From Saccharum officinarum (taxonomy: Eukaryota > Streptophyta > Magnoliopsida > Poales > Poaceae): a DNA stretch of 64,000 nt. The DNA lies in the NCBI GenBank assembly GCA_020631735.1, contig CM036158.1, forward strand, positions 86,491,421 through 86,555,420. Direction: 5' to 3'. Positions 11,954 through 24,200 of the stretch are shown piece after piece; within the stretch, counting starts at the first letter, position 1, and the number at the start of each line of letters is the position of its first letter. The translations under genes were made by a program, and so were the position numbers. The notes below the pieces were generated by a model, which was not told where the DNA came from, did not search any database, and saw only the letters and a list, made by a program, of their open reading frames with translations.

Positions 11954-13041
11954 GTGCACTCCCACATTCTTATATGACATGCCTCTCCTCCGACATAGCA
12001 AGGTAAAGTTGTTTGGCATATCATCCATACTTTGCTAAGGACATGTTTAGAACATATAGACATATTTACATAACAAATAGGCTCATTCATGAAAATCAAA
12101 TGAGTTTATTGTATATATGTTACCACTATTGCTTCTATGTTTGATTGATCTAGTGGTAGCATATGACATGTTTGTGGGCTTGCGAACCTAGTGTTGAATC
12201 TAGAAAATGAGCTCATGATGTGTAATTCAACATGGTCAAGATAACCCTTATACTTTATGAGGTGTGAAGAAGCTTGTCCTTGGATCAAACCGAATTACAT
12301 ATTCTAGGCAAGTGATCTAGATTGAACCATAATTTGGACTCCCTCATATTGATTGACTTGACTCTCACTAAAATTGTCACCTTTTTGGTGATTGTTGACA
12401 AAGGGGGAGAGAAAAGTCACAAAGATAGAAAAGTCACAAACAGATAAAAATTAAGTTGCAAAGGAGGAAAAAGATTTAGTAAGGGGGAGAGAAAGCAAGA
12501 GTTAAGACATTGGAAAGGGATCAATTAAAATTGAGCACACAAGTAGGGGGAGCAAGCTCATGAACTATTTGTTGCATTTGTATGTGCATTAACATGATGA
12601 AGTGTTGCATTACAAAACTTAAATTCATATTCATGTTTGGATGGTGATTGCTAGAATTAGAACTTGAATGATGTTTTGTTGAAAGTAGCTTTATAAGTGG
12701 TATCTAGACACCTTTGCTTATAATGTTGATCTCACGGGGTACTTTAGTGTTTGTGATCTTTACAAGTAATGTATTACAAGTGGTGTCTAGCTACATCGAT
12801 GCTAAGGATGGTATATAAAGGCAACTCCGATTGGTATCACGCTTCAAAGGTCCATTCTATATACCTTAGCATCAATTTGATAGTAGTAACGCTCCCAAAA
12901 TTCAATTCCATACATATGTGCACAATTGAACCAAACTCAAGGAAGCACATGTGTAGGGTGAGCTAATACTATCGAAATTGAAAATTAATTTCATTTCATA
13001 TCTTTGTGATGGTTGTCATCAATTACCAAAAAGGAGGAGAT
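11954..13041 (+). other. copia element 1 untranslated 3' region with polypurine tracts
   Basis: No coding sequence. 'acaaagggggagag' at about 12401 and further purine tracts (aagggggagag near 12480, tagggggagc near 12545) lead to the probable plus-strand primer tract 'aaaaaggaggaga' ending at 13040, directly before the LTR. Element 2 has the same first tract (61446), but there it is separated from pol by an extra gene module. Confidence 0.7.
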
Positions 13042-13690
13042 TGAAAGCCCAAGTTTGGTTTTGGTAATTAATGACACCAAGTTGCTAATGCCATGTGTTA
13101 AGTGTTTTGAGTTAGGCATAAGCAACACATGTGATGAAGGTGTACGTGGCAAGGAGTGGTGGCCACAAGATCATAAAGAAATGGTGCATGGACATGAAAT
13201 GTCGATCATGGTGGAGATGCACATAATATGATGGACATGATGATCAAGTGGAGGAGAAGGATCTAAGAGCGCAAGGCAAAGGTATAACCATAAGGTTTTC
13301 CTTTTGCCGGTCTAAGATGAGTAGAGAAGTGATTGACCGGGTTTAGGATACATAGCCGACTATCAAGAGGGGCAATCACGGTTAGCTCGGGAATCAAGTG
13401 CCACTAGATCAATGTCTTGAGCATATGCATTAGGATCTAGTTGAGAGCTAACATAACACCTTGGAAAATGTTTGTGAAATGCTAACACACATGCACATGG
13501 TGGTGTACTCTTGGTGGTGTTAGCACTTTTGCGAAGGCGGTGGAGTTTAAGCGGTAGAGAGGGGTTTGGGTTCCTCTCTCCCTCCCGCCGAGCTTGCGAG
13601 GCGGGATTCGGCGCTTTTTGGGAAAGTGAAACGCCTATTTTCTATTGCGTCGAAAGTTGGAAAAGAAATGGAGGCGAACAGCGGTCACTG

Positions 13691-14111
13691 TGGTGACCGG
13701 ACGCTGCACCGGACGCAGTCCCGGTTTGACTGGAGCGTCCGGTCAGCTCAACGCAGCGCGCTTAGGGTTTGTGACCGGACCCTGGTCTGGCCTGACCAGC
13801 GCGTCCGGCCAGTTCACCTGAGCGCAGAAGTAGAGCGCGCGACCGGCGCGTCTGGTCCCTCACGGAACCAGAGCGTCCGGTCAGACGTCCAGAGGGGCAG
13901 AGCGAAGCGGAGTAACGATCGGACGTGCGGCGTGTCCGGTCACGTGCGATCGGACGCGTCCGGTCTCAACGGGAGCGTACTGGAACGTGACCAGACGCGG
14001 GCACTGTCGCGTCCGGTCAAACAGTTGAGCGCGTCCGGTCAGGGCAATGGCTAGTTCTGACGCGCACTGTTTCTTGCTGTCATGTAGTGACCGGAGCGTC
14101 CGGTCAGCGCG
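13691..14111. repeat. Cluster of CCGGACG/CGTCCGG palindromes in LTR U3
   Basis: More than ten copies of 'gaccggacgc' and its complement 'gcgtccggtc', often paired to form palindromes, spread over 420 bp directly upstream of the LTR TATA box. The same motif occurs at 38811-39185, 50537-50941 and 57818-58141. Such arrays in LTR U3 regions are usually promoter or enhancer elements; that role is inference. Confidence 0.8.
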
Positions 14112-14156
14112 ATTTTCGCTGCGTCGTCCGTAACGGCTAGCTGCGTACCACTTCGT

Positions 14157-14165
14157 TATAAATAG
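14157..14165 (+). promoter_or_regulatory. LTR TATA box (copia element 1)
   Basis: TATAAATAG, directly downstream of the palindrome cluster. The solo LTR has the same box on the minus strand at 38753-38760 and element 2 has one at 50989-50996. Retroviral-type transcription would start about 30 bp downstream. Confidence 0.75.
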
Positions 14166-14565
14166 AGGGTGTCCGGGGTTTGAGGGCAACTCTTGCACAT
14201 TTTGAGATATAGAGACATCCTTTGAGCTAGAGAACAACCCCTCCACTCATCTCTTTGTATAGTTGCACATCTTGAGTGAGATTGAGTGAGATTCAAGTGC
14301 ATTGCTTGAGAGTTGCATTCTAGAGGCACTTGATCTTCGAGTTGCTGTGGATTTCTTGTTACTCTTCCGTGTTTCCCGACACGGTAGACGGCTTGGAGCA
14401 GCGGAGGTGATTGAGCTCGCAATTAGAGATTGTTGGAGCCCTCACCAAGTGTTGTAAGGGGTTCTTGATCCTTCCCCGCGGGAGTTCGCAAATTGGATAC
14501 TCTAGTGGAGCTCGTGGCTTGGAGGATCCCCATCTTGTGTGCGGTTGTGCGGCGCCCGCCGAGGG

Positions 14566-16765
14566 TGTCACAGAACCTCCTAATTATGATGGCCCACAAG
14601 TACCCGTCATTGCCTTAATGACCTCTGATGGCCGTACTTATGTTCACCATAACTTAAAAGGCCTGCTTTCCTCCGAACAGGATCCAATCACAGGACTATT
14701 GCAATATTACAACAGTTTATTCAAAATATTCAACAGAGTAACGTAGCGGAAGTCTTACAATAATATAGGTTTACAAACCAGTTTTCAAACTTCAAACCTT
14801 ATGTAACATTATTACAAACCAGTAGTAGAGAAGTATCGGTATTAACTTTATTACAACACACAAGCGAGATGCCTTGCCCAAAGGCCACACAGTCTACTCG
14901 TCGTCGCTTTCTTCAACCACGACGGTCATGCAACAAGGCTCGAAGCAGACTTGTTCATGAACCGCACCTGCAACAAGGGGTTAACAAACCCTGAGTACTT
15001 GAGGGTACTCAACAAGACTTACCCGACTAAGACAAAGACTCCAAGGGCATGCTAGCTTTAGGGAATCAAGGTACGGGTATTCCAGAATCAAATTTTCTTT
15101 TGCAGAAAAGCTTACTAAAGTAAGTCCTTACCTTCAATATTTTACTTTTACCATTGATGGTTCATTAACCAATTCTAGGTGATCCTAATCTAGATCAAAG
15201 TAATTATCATCAAAACCTTTCTCATTCTTTCTTTCAATTCCAGTTCTTAACTACGATGCAAGTCAGGTGATCAAGTCTCCATAACCGAGGAGCAACGACG
15301 ATTCGAACCGATTATACCCAGCTGGGGATCTCTAACTTCACGACATATGTAGAACCGAATCTTGCATATATCAACCCTCATTTAGATCTCCCAAAACCAG
15401 AACGTGTCCATCGCCACCCGAGAGTACAGTACTCCTCGAACCCGACCAAATTCTAGCCCCGAGGGTACACGCTACTCTCGCCATCTCTCCACTCGCAGTG
15501 CGAGGTTAGACGTTCTCGTAATGGAATCACCAACATTTTAGGCTTACCCAAGGCATGAAGCTAGTTGCAAAGTCTTGAACACAACAGGCTTACAACGAAT
15601 GGACCTTAACTGACAAGGCGGAAACACTACATTGAGACTCCTTTCCCAATGCATGTTAGCAGTGGCCAAACCACCTGCCTGATCTTTCAAGTTCATTCTC
15701 ATATTTCAATATTCATTCAATATGCCGTCATGGCTAAATAAACATTGCATTTAAAAGCTTAACTTCTAAGCATAGCGAAGCATACTACGCATTTTCCGTA
15801 AAACAGGTATCAAGGTTGATATCACAATAATCAAGGATGATAATGCAGCAATTAGGTTATCACTCAACTCCTAATTACTTAATGCAGTAAACCATATTAT
15901 AAATAATAAAACATTTGTAAAATTCAAGGTAGGGTTTAAATGCACCGGGGCTAGCCTTGCTCGGACACGACGACTGACTCAGACCCGAGAACTCCAACGT
16001 CAGGTCCGAAACCCACCGACGATCGCTCTTCTCCGGAGACTGGCTCGACGGCTTCGACTTCTTCGAAAGCGGAGACTACATGAACACATAACATGCTTTA
16101 ACATGATGCTCGATGATAAACATGATGCTTGATGATAACATGCTACGAGTTACGACTGGAGTACAACTTCCCTCGCGGTACAGTCACAAACAGAACACCT
16201 ACTAACTAGTAGCGACGATTCCAGCGATACCAGCTTTTAACCTAACAAGTTACTAACGAGCTCAAACATGGAATTAAGGTGCCAAAGATCACAAAAGGGT
16301 AGTGACCTAAGGACATCACTCAATCAAAAAGGCACACAACTCTTAAAGTTCTCAAATTAACATTTATTTATTATTTAAATAATTAGGACATAATTAGAAG
16401 TTAATCAAATTTTACCTAATCAAGCTCAAACTTTTTCTATGGATCAAGAATGATTTATAACAGTGTCATAATAAATTTCATCATTTTTGGATTAATAAAT
16501 TAATTATTAAAATTCATGTAAGTTGCATTTAATCTTTATTAGAACTAATTAATTCTACTGCACAAAGTACTCAATTTCAGTATTTAACATTTTTCCTAGA
16601 TAGTTTATACATTGAGAAGCCTACACAAAAATTTTCATGAATTTTGGAACTCTACACAATTTTTATTGAAATAAACAAATAGTAGCACTATTCAAAATTT
16701 TGAAAAAGAAAAACAAAAACCGAACTCGGGCCGATTCTTCTCTCCTTCCGGCTCGGCCCACTGAG
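14566..16765 (-). repeat. Inverted gypsy-type LTR, 3' 2.2 kb, cut by another element
   Basis: Begins TGTCACAGAACC, the inverse of an LTR ending in TGTGACA, and matches the inverse of 43085-45271 in the solo LTR on the other side of the window. It sits inside the copia LTR on the left and is broken on the right by TGTAACACCC at 16766, the start of another LTR. The sequence order shows three nested insertions. No gene; short frames are not conserved coding sequence. Confidence 0.85.
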
Positions 16766-19477
16766 TGTAACACCCTAAAATTTTGAAAAGAAGAAAAATA
16801 GGAGAAATATGATTTTTGTATATTTTTGTGAGCATGCAAACTTAGAATGATAATAATTTTTATAAATTTAAAAATCAAATATAAGGGTAGAAACATGATT
16901 GAGCATTCATGCTGCTGCATTTAAAATTTTGTGTTGAGTGGTTTTAGTCAAATTCAAATTGGATTTGAAAATCTTTTGAAAAATGGCTTTGAAAAATTAG
17001 AAAAAGAAAAAAAATGGAAAATCAGCTCATCTCGGTTTCGGCCCAACTCAGTCGCAGCCGCCTTCTTCCGCGCCCGCCTTCGGTTCTCCTGGGCCGAGCC
17101 CAAGCCAGCGCACGCGGCCTGCTAAGCCAGCCGCCGCCCCGTTTTTCTTCTGAGTCGCCGACATGTGGGTCCCGCCTGTCAGCGACTGTCTTCACCTTCC
17201 TTTCTTCTTCCTCCGGTCGAACGCCGCCTTCCCCTTCTTCACCGATTCGGTGATCCGAATCCGCCGCGAATCTTCACCCTTCCTTGTTTTCTGGCATCTA
17301 CAGACTATAAAACGGAACCCCCGTGCTATTTCGCATCCATCCCATCTCTTTTGAGCCGCTTTGGTCGTCTCTTCAAGCCACCGCACGCGCCACCGCCGCC
17401 ATACCCGCCACCGCGAGCTAGCCGCCGTCTTCCGATCATTCCCCGGCCCTATCGTCGCGCGGGGTGAGTTCGCTGTGAGCTTCTCGACCTCCCGATGTTT
17501 TCCCTTCTCCGTTTGGTGGCCGGAGCGGTGTTTTGATGTTTTCCGGTGATGGCGCCGCCGTGGGGGCTCGCCGGCGGCCGAAAGTTGGCCGGAGTGCGCC
17601 GGCCGCTCTCTTTCTCTCTCCCCGATCCGATCTCGGCTGTCCGTTTTGAATCGGACGGATCTTTACCGGTTTGCGTGAATTTTTGTAAAAGAGACCCTAA
17701 ACTTTTGTGTTATCGAACCCGCGGTCCAAAGCGTAAACCGGAAAATACGTTTTGATTAAATGAAAACGTAATTCGTTTCGGAAAAGAAAAATACGCTTTC
17801 TGATATTTACAGTTTTGCCATTTAATTTGTTTTAGTCGTAGAATCTTCGTTATAACTCCGATTTGGTCCATTCAAATTGCGTTAGATTCATATTTGCGAG
17901 CTCTATGTAACTATACAACTGTACAGTAGGTTTGGATTAATTTATTTTCGAGTTTTTAATTAAAGTATTCATTTTTCTATAGGAAATCTTTGGAAATTCA
18001 TAACTTTGTCGTTTTAGCTCCGATTTTCGTGATCTTCGCGTCTGTGTGATCCTAGCGAGTTGTAGATTCGTTTTAAAGACTTTTTATCTTATTTTCTTAT
18101 TGTTGGTGTATTGTTCTAATTATAGTCTTGTTTGTCTATGCATGATTGTCTCTGGATGAATGTTGTTGCTATTGTTGATCGAGTATAGACGGTGAGCAAT
18201 TCGTTGGAGATCAAGAGTTTTACTACGAACAAGATCACCAGGACCAGTTTGAGCAAGGCAAGTATAGCATGGGATTATCCTTGTTGTCCTATTCATATTA
18301 AGCAAATAATATCATTATGCATATATTCCTTGATAAGGATGACTTAGTATTGATCTTATTCCTTAATACCTATTATACTGCATGGATTAGTATTGCTAGT
18401 GCTCAACATGAACTATGATCATGTAATTTGACTAATGGAATATGCAATAAACATTAAAAGATGATTTTATTACTGTTTAAGGGTACTAGAGCATGGGGTT
18501 ACTTTGGTGCTCTTGTTACTCTCCATAAGGACTCATCTATAAGCGAAAATCCGAGATTTACAGTACAACTGTGAGGGCTAAAATGGCTCTGGCTTTAGTC
18601 ATATAGAAGGACCTTTTCTAGCTTGTTAGAGGTATTCCTTTATGGCGTAAGAATGGCTTGACGAATCGGGTATAGTGCGGCCTCTGTCCTCATGTGTATA
18701 GGCTGCGTGTTATTGTGCCATCAGGAAGGGGGGCTCTACATCTGTTTGCCGAGTAAAATCTAATGGCCCTAACTTGTTAGACGAACCTTCGAAAGACTTC
18801 ATAGTGAACCCTGCCGACCTTCCTTGGAAGTGGGTCAAGAGATTAGCTACCTCGGGCGAAAGGGTAAATCACGACTCACAGTGAAAGTGTACAACATCTG
18901 CAGAGTGTAAAACTATTATAACAGCCGTGCTCACGGTCACGAGTGGCCTTAGACCCTTATGGAATAGTGGATCATTAATAATGAATATATTTTTGCTATT
19001 CGTTAATCTTTTCACATGGATCATATGTTTATTGATTATATTGAGACACTTTGATATCATTGATATACTGAATTAATGCTATATAAAAGCTACATGCTGA
19101 TAAACCTATGTTATGCCTTTGAGCCTCATGAACCCCATGTTATACTTGTTGAGTACGAGATGTACTTACGCTTGTTTATTTTTCTTACTTGGATAAAAAT
19201 CCCGGATGGGTAACAGATGGTGCAAGTAGTGACTACTTCTACTTTCTGGAAGATTACTAGACTTGCTGTCAACCAGTCAATGTGCCTGTGATTGGAGCTA
19301 CCACGAGAGTTTTTATATTTTACTTCCGCTATATTATTGTAAAGACTATGTGTTATTAATCGTGATGTAATAACATTTGTGATGATACATCCTTTATAAT
19401 TTGTTAACTTATGTGTAATTGATCTCTGGGCACACATAAGGGTATGCATTCCATTTGGTCGATAAATGGGTGTGACA
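16766..19477 (+). repeat. gypsy 5' LTR (2.7 kb)
   Basis: Termini TGTAACACCCTAAAATTTTG and GGGTGTGACA form the short inverted ends typical of Tekay/Del LTRs. A TATA box (tataaaa) lies at 17306-17312, so U3 is only about 540 bp and R-U5 more than 2 kb. The GC-rich stretch at 17030-17660 gives long open frames that look like leader sequence, not a gene. The rest is AT-rich. Confidence 0.88.
17306..17312 (+). promoter_or_regulatory. gypsy LTR TATA box
   Basis: TATAAAA in 'cagactataaaacggaacc', within the LTR and followed by GC-rich leader. The best promoter candidate in the LTR. Confidence 0.6.
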
Positions 19478-19480
19478 AAT

Positions 19481-19495
19481 TGGTATCAAAGCTAT
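19481..19495 (+). other. Primer binding site, initiator Met-tRNA type
   Basis: TGGTATCAAAGC begins three bases after the LTR end; it differs by one base from the usual TGGTATCAGAGC. Plant LTR elements prime minus-strand DNA synthesis here with the 3' end of initiator tRNA-Met. Confidence 0.88.
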
Positions 19496-19666
19496 TGTTG
19501 ACTGTAGGACGCAAGCCTAGATAGAAATGGTCGATTTAGTGTCATCTTTTCACTATTTTTATGCTCATTATCTTGCTCTTGTTATTTGATAAATTTTTAT
19601 GCTTCTTATGTCTCATTCTATTGCAAAATTTTGCCTCTATTCTAATTACATCTAAAAACTCTGTAG

Positions 19667-20527
19667 ATGGTTCGTGGCCGCAAGACTGTCCGCATCACCA
19701 CTAGAGGACACTACCCACCTCGTGCTTTGATTTCACCTGAAGAGCCACAAGAGGAAGTACCCCAGAAGAATGAGCAGACCCCTGAAGTACCAATCCAAGT
19801 GCCAGCACCTTCTCAGGAAGAACCCGAGCCTGAAGAAGACCCTGAGATCATCGAGATTGAAGATGATGAAGAGGAGGAAGCCAATGGAGGAGAGCAACCC
19901 CTGTCTCCCTCACCTGGTGCAGCTGCTGAGGATGTGCCACCCCCTCCAATGGGTTGGACTGTGAAGATCTACCACAAGACAGGAGGAAATGCTGTTTCTC
20001 ACCATCGACTTGTGGGAATGCTCTCTGCCTACTTCACTGATTGGCACCCAGCTGTGGAGTATGTCTGTTGGGAGTACACCCATCCGCTGGAGGACACTTA
20101 CTGGTAGGCAAGAGCGAGCATTTTTCCTAAGGATGAAGAAAAAGGAGCATACCAGCTGGACAGGATGTATGCTCACATGGGTCGTCGAGCTACCATGGAG
20201 GATAGTATTAAAGATGCTGCTTTTGAAGCGTGTATGGGCCTTCGCTACCTTCGCTTTGACAGCATGAAGCATGATATCCACCGCTACCTCCCTCGTGCAC
20301 ACCCCGACCTTGGATGGGCCATGATGGATCCAGTGCAGTTGGAACCACTTCCTCGGGTGATGATGAACTTTGTCTATGACATGATGGAGAGGAAGCTGCA
20401 GTTAGAGGAGATGGTGAAGGCACAAGGGAAGACCATCAAGAGGTGCCAAGCAATGATTGATGAACTCCGAGCAAACCAAGGCATGGCAAAGATTTATGAG
20501 ACATTAGAGCATGAGCCACGCCAGTAG
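19667..20527 (+). pseudogene. Extra ORF upstream of gypsy gag (unknown protein), one in-frame TAG
   Basis: A single frame of 287 codons from ATG 19667 to TAG 20525-20527, interrupted only by TAG at 20105-20107. The N-terminal part is basic (MVRGRKTVRITTRG), followed by a Pro/Glu-rich acidic stretch (QEEPEPEEDPEIIEIEDDEE) and a globular-looking region (GWTVKIYHKTGG, VEYVCWEYTHPLEDTYW). After the stop come MGRRATMEDSIKDAAFEAC and a C-terminal helix (MMERKLQLEEMVKAQ). The composition is even across the stop, so CAG-to-TAG mutation is likely. No family recognised; no transmembrane segment or zinc finger seen. Additional upstream ORFs are known in some gypsy lineages, but this one cannot be assigned from the sequence. 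Confidence 0.65.
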
Positions 20528-21218
20528 AAAATAGGAGTCCTTTATGTAATAAGAACGTTCTTAGTAACGTCAGTTGAGTCTTCGAGTCTGTCGTGTGGTT
20601 TGAACTTTGGTGTGATAGTTGCTTTATCATTATGTTTATGTGTGAGTTGGATTTTTGTTATGAGTGCTGGGGCTTGTAGGCATGTCTACAAGTTCCATTT
20701 TTAAGAATAACAGACTATTAGTCAAGGGAATAATAGTTAGGTTTGGTATTGTCTCGTTTCTGTCCTTGCTGTTTTCTGGAGCAGTCTGCAATATTTCTGA
20801 TATGGTTCAAAAACGGTTCGTGCAACATTTATGAAATTTTTATGAGAGAAACTAGGCTTAAGCACCTTTCAAAGGCCACTGGAATCACCTTTTTATCTGA
20901 TCTGGTTCGAGAGATATAACTGTTACAAGTTAAAGTTTCTGCACAGTCTGGAATCTAGAACAGTTTCTGTTGCGCCTTAGTTTTCATTAACTTAACGACA
21001 GAATCTGGTATTATGGTCTAAATAGAAGTTGTGGGGAACTTCATAAGCTTTCAACCATATAAAGCACTCCTCTATTGGACTTCTGTAGTTCGAGATATGA
21101 TTGATTTACTGAACTGATCACATTGATATTCGCTCAGAAAACTTTCAGATATCATTCTTTATCTTATAAGTGGTTGATAACATGGAAATCTCAAAGTTTG
21201 CATTCTTATGGATGTCAG
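20528..21218 (+). other. Untranslated spacer between the extra ORF and gag
   Basis: About 690 bp with stops in all frames. It contains repeated phrases such as 'gttcgagatat' and 'ctggaatctagaacagtttc', but no coding or clear regulatory signal was seen. Confidence 0.5.
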
Positions 21219-24200
21219 ATGGCCGGAAGAGGAAGAGGCAGGGGTCGTGGAGGTGTTCCCCCGAATCCACCACCACCGCCACCAACTATTGAGCAACTTC
21301 TGGCAGTGCAGACACAACTCATGCAACAATTGGTGCAGAACCAACATAATCATCCAGTTGCTGGAGTACCACCACGTGATAAGCGTGGTGAGTTTTTGAA
21401 GGGTCATCCCCCGGTGTTCACGCATGCCGCTAATCCATTGGAAGCGGATGATTGGCTCCGTGCCGTGGAAAAGCAACTCAACATTGCTCAATGTGATGAC
21501 CGTCAGAAGGTGTTGTTTGCTTCTGGACAACTCCAGGGAGAAGCTCAGGACTGGTGGAAATCATATGAGTATGGTCGTCCCGCCAATGCTCCTGCAGTCA
21601 CTTGGCAGGAGTTTAGAGAGAACTTCAGAGCTTATCATATACCAGAAGGAATAATAGAACTGAAGGCAGAGGAATTCCGGAATTTGACCCAGGGGTCATT
21701 GTCTGTAGCTGAGTATCGTGACAAGTTTGCCCAGTTGTCACGATATGCACCACATGAGGTGGCCAATGACAATGATAAGCAGCGCCGTTTTTTGAAGGGA
21801 TTGTATGATGGATTACAACTGCAGCTGATGTCTAATACCTATCCCAATTTTCAGACGCTTGTGAACCGCGCTATCGTGGTGGACAACAAGCGCAAGGAGA
21901 TGGATGCCAAGAGGAAAAGGCTTCAGGGACAGACTTCTGGTAGTAACACCCGTCCCCGTACTGGTTTCCAGCAGGTTAATCAACAGAGGCCTCCTTCTGG
22001 TCAGTGGAATCGTGGACAGGTCCCTTTCCGCAATCAGTTTCCGCAACGTCCCTATTCCAGCCGCAGAATGGTAACCAACGCCCTCCGCAGCAGAATGGGA
22101 ATCAACCTCAGCGCCAGGGTCCTTCCAATAATACTCCATGAAGACCAGTGCTCCCAATACCCCAACAAGTGTTTCCGATGTGGAAAAGAAGGTCACTTGT
22201 CCTACAACTGCCCTGAGAAGATCAATCAGCAGACTCCACAGAGGCAGGGTAGTCACCAGAAGCCTGCATCTAATACTGGAAGGGTGAACCACTTGTCCCA
22301 GGAAACCACAGTGGAGGAACCAGAAGTTATGCTTGGTACGTTCGATGTCCATTCCACTCCCGCCACTGTTCTTTTTGATTCTGGAGCATCACATTCTTTC
22401 ATATCACAATCATTTGTTAGAATACATAGAATTCATTTGTGTGCCATGAAGAATCCTATATTAGTAAACTCACCTGGTGGAAGTATGCCAGCATCTTATC
22501 GTTGTCTCCCGATTAGTCTCATTCTAAGGGGGGTAGAGTTTAAGGTGAGTCCTATAGTATTGAGAACAGCTGGGATCGATCTTATCTTGGGAATGGATTG
22601 GATGATGCAACAACAAGCAGAGATTCAGTGCAAAGGTAAATCAGTAGTACTGACAACACCAAAGGGAGATAGGATCAGAGTTGATGTGAAAGTGCAGAAA
22701 CAGGAGACCGCTTTAGTGAATCAGCTTACTGATGGTGCCAACAAGGAGGACCAGGTTGTGGAAGAGTTCTCCGATGTGTTTCCCGAGGAATTGCCAGGTA
22801 TGCCGCCCGACCGTGACATTGAATTTATTATTGAATTATTACCTGGGACTGCACCCATAGCTAAGCGTCCATATAGAATGGGAGTAGATGAATTAGAACT
22901 TAAGAAACAAATTAAGGAATTGCAGGATAAGGGTTTCATTCGTCCTAGTTCTTCACCTTGGGGAGCACCAGTGATTTTTGTGGATAAGAAAGATGGTACT
23001 CAGAGGATGTGTGTAGATTATCGGTCTCTCAATGAGGTCACCATCAAGAATAAGTACCCATTGCCAGGATTGATGACTTGTTTGATCAGTTAAGAGGTGC
23101 TTGTGTATTCTCCAAGATTGATCTTCGTTCTGGATATCATCAGTTGAAGATTCGTGCTAGTGATGTACCAAAGACAGCTTTTACCACACGGTATAGGTTG
23201 TATGAGTATACAGTGATGTCTTTTGGTCTGACTAATGCTCCTGCATACTTTATGTATTTGATGAATAAGGTATTCATGGAATATCTGGACAAGTTTGTAG
23301 TGGTATTCATCGATGATATTCTAGTATTCTCCAAGACTGAGGAGGAACATGCTGAACATTTGAGGCTAGTTTTGCAAAAGCTCAGAGAACACCGGTTATA
23401 TGCCAAGCGGAGTAAATGTGAGTTTTGGTTGAAGGAAGTTTCCTTTCTTGGTCATGTTGTCTCAAATGGAGGAATATCAGTAGATCCTAGCAAAGTGAAA
23501 GACGTATTGGACTGGAAGCCACCAACCAGTGCAAGTGAGATCCGTAGTTTCTTGGGATTAGCAGGCTATTACAGAAGATTTATAGAGGGATTTTCTAAGC
23601 TTGCGAAGCCAATGACTGCACTATTAGAGAAGAATGCCAAGTTTGTGTGGTCTGAGAAGTGTCAGGCTAATTTGAGGAATTAAAGAAAAGATTGACCACT
23701 GCACCAGTATTAGTTTTGCCAGATCTGAGTAAACAGTTCTCTATTTACTGTGATGCATCTCGTTTGGGTTTAGGATGTGTTCTTATGCAAGAAGGTAGAG
23801 TTGTGGCATATGCATCAAGACAGTTGAGAAAGCATGAATTAAATTATCCTACTCATGACTTGGAATTAGCTGCAGTGGTTCATGCATTAAAGATATGGAG
23901 ACACTATTTGATTGGACATAAAAGTGATATATATACTGATCACAAGAGTTTGAAGTATATCTTCACTCAATCAGATCTGAACTTGAGGCAGCGTAGATGG
24001 CTGGAGTTGATAAAGGATTATGATCTAGAGGTGCATTATCACCCCAGAAAGGCTAACGTCGTTGCTGATGCTCTTAGTAGGAAAAGCTACGCTAATGAAA
24101 TGCAAGTAATGCCTTTGGCAAGAGAGTTGTGTGCTGAATGTGAGTATCTGAACTTAGGGTTTACCATCAATGCAGTAGAATTGGTACTAGAACCTACTCT

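Larger units (their letters stand above)
7316..14565 (+). mobile_element. Ty1/copia retrotransposon, element 1 (SIRE/Maximus-like), 5' end in gap
   Basis: Plus-strand order is gag with two zinc knuckles, protease, integrase, reverse transcriptase and RNase H (the copia order), then about 1.1 kb of untranslated DNA with 'acaaagggggagag', a polypurine tract, and an LTR starting TGAAAGCCC. The 5' LTR and gag start are missing at the N gap. The 3' LTR is cut at 14566 by an inverted gypsy LTR. The many frame breaks indicate an old or poorly sequenced copy. The lineage is inferred from gag length and layout. Confidence 0.9.
13042..14565 (+). repeat. copia element 1 3' LTR, truncated by an insertion
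   Basis: Starts TGAAAGCCCAAGTTTGG right after the polypurine tract. It matches, in inverted orientation, the solo LTR at 37840-39808, which gives the expected full length near 1.97 kb. The match stops at 'gcgcccgccgaggg' (14565), where an inverted gypsy LTR begins. It contains the CCGGACG palindrome cluster and a TATA box. The missing tail corresponds to about 37840-38365 of the solo copy. Confidence 0.88.

Noticed and set aside
13511..14054. Long open frames in the copia LTR
   Set aside because: They follow the palindromic CCGGACG array and are not preserved in the other LTR copies.
16931..17755. GC-rich overlapping frames resembling a plant gene start
   Set aside because: Wholly inside the gypsy 5' LTR, downstream of its TATA box; likely leader sequence.
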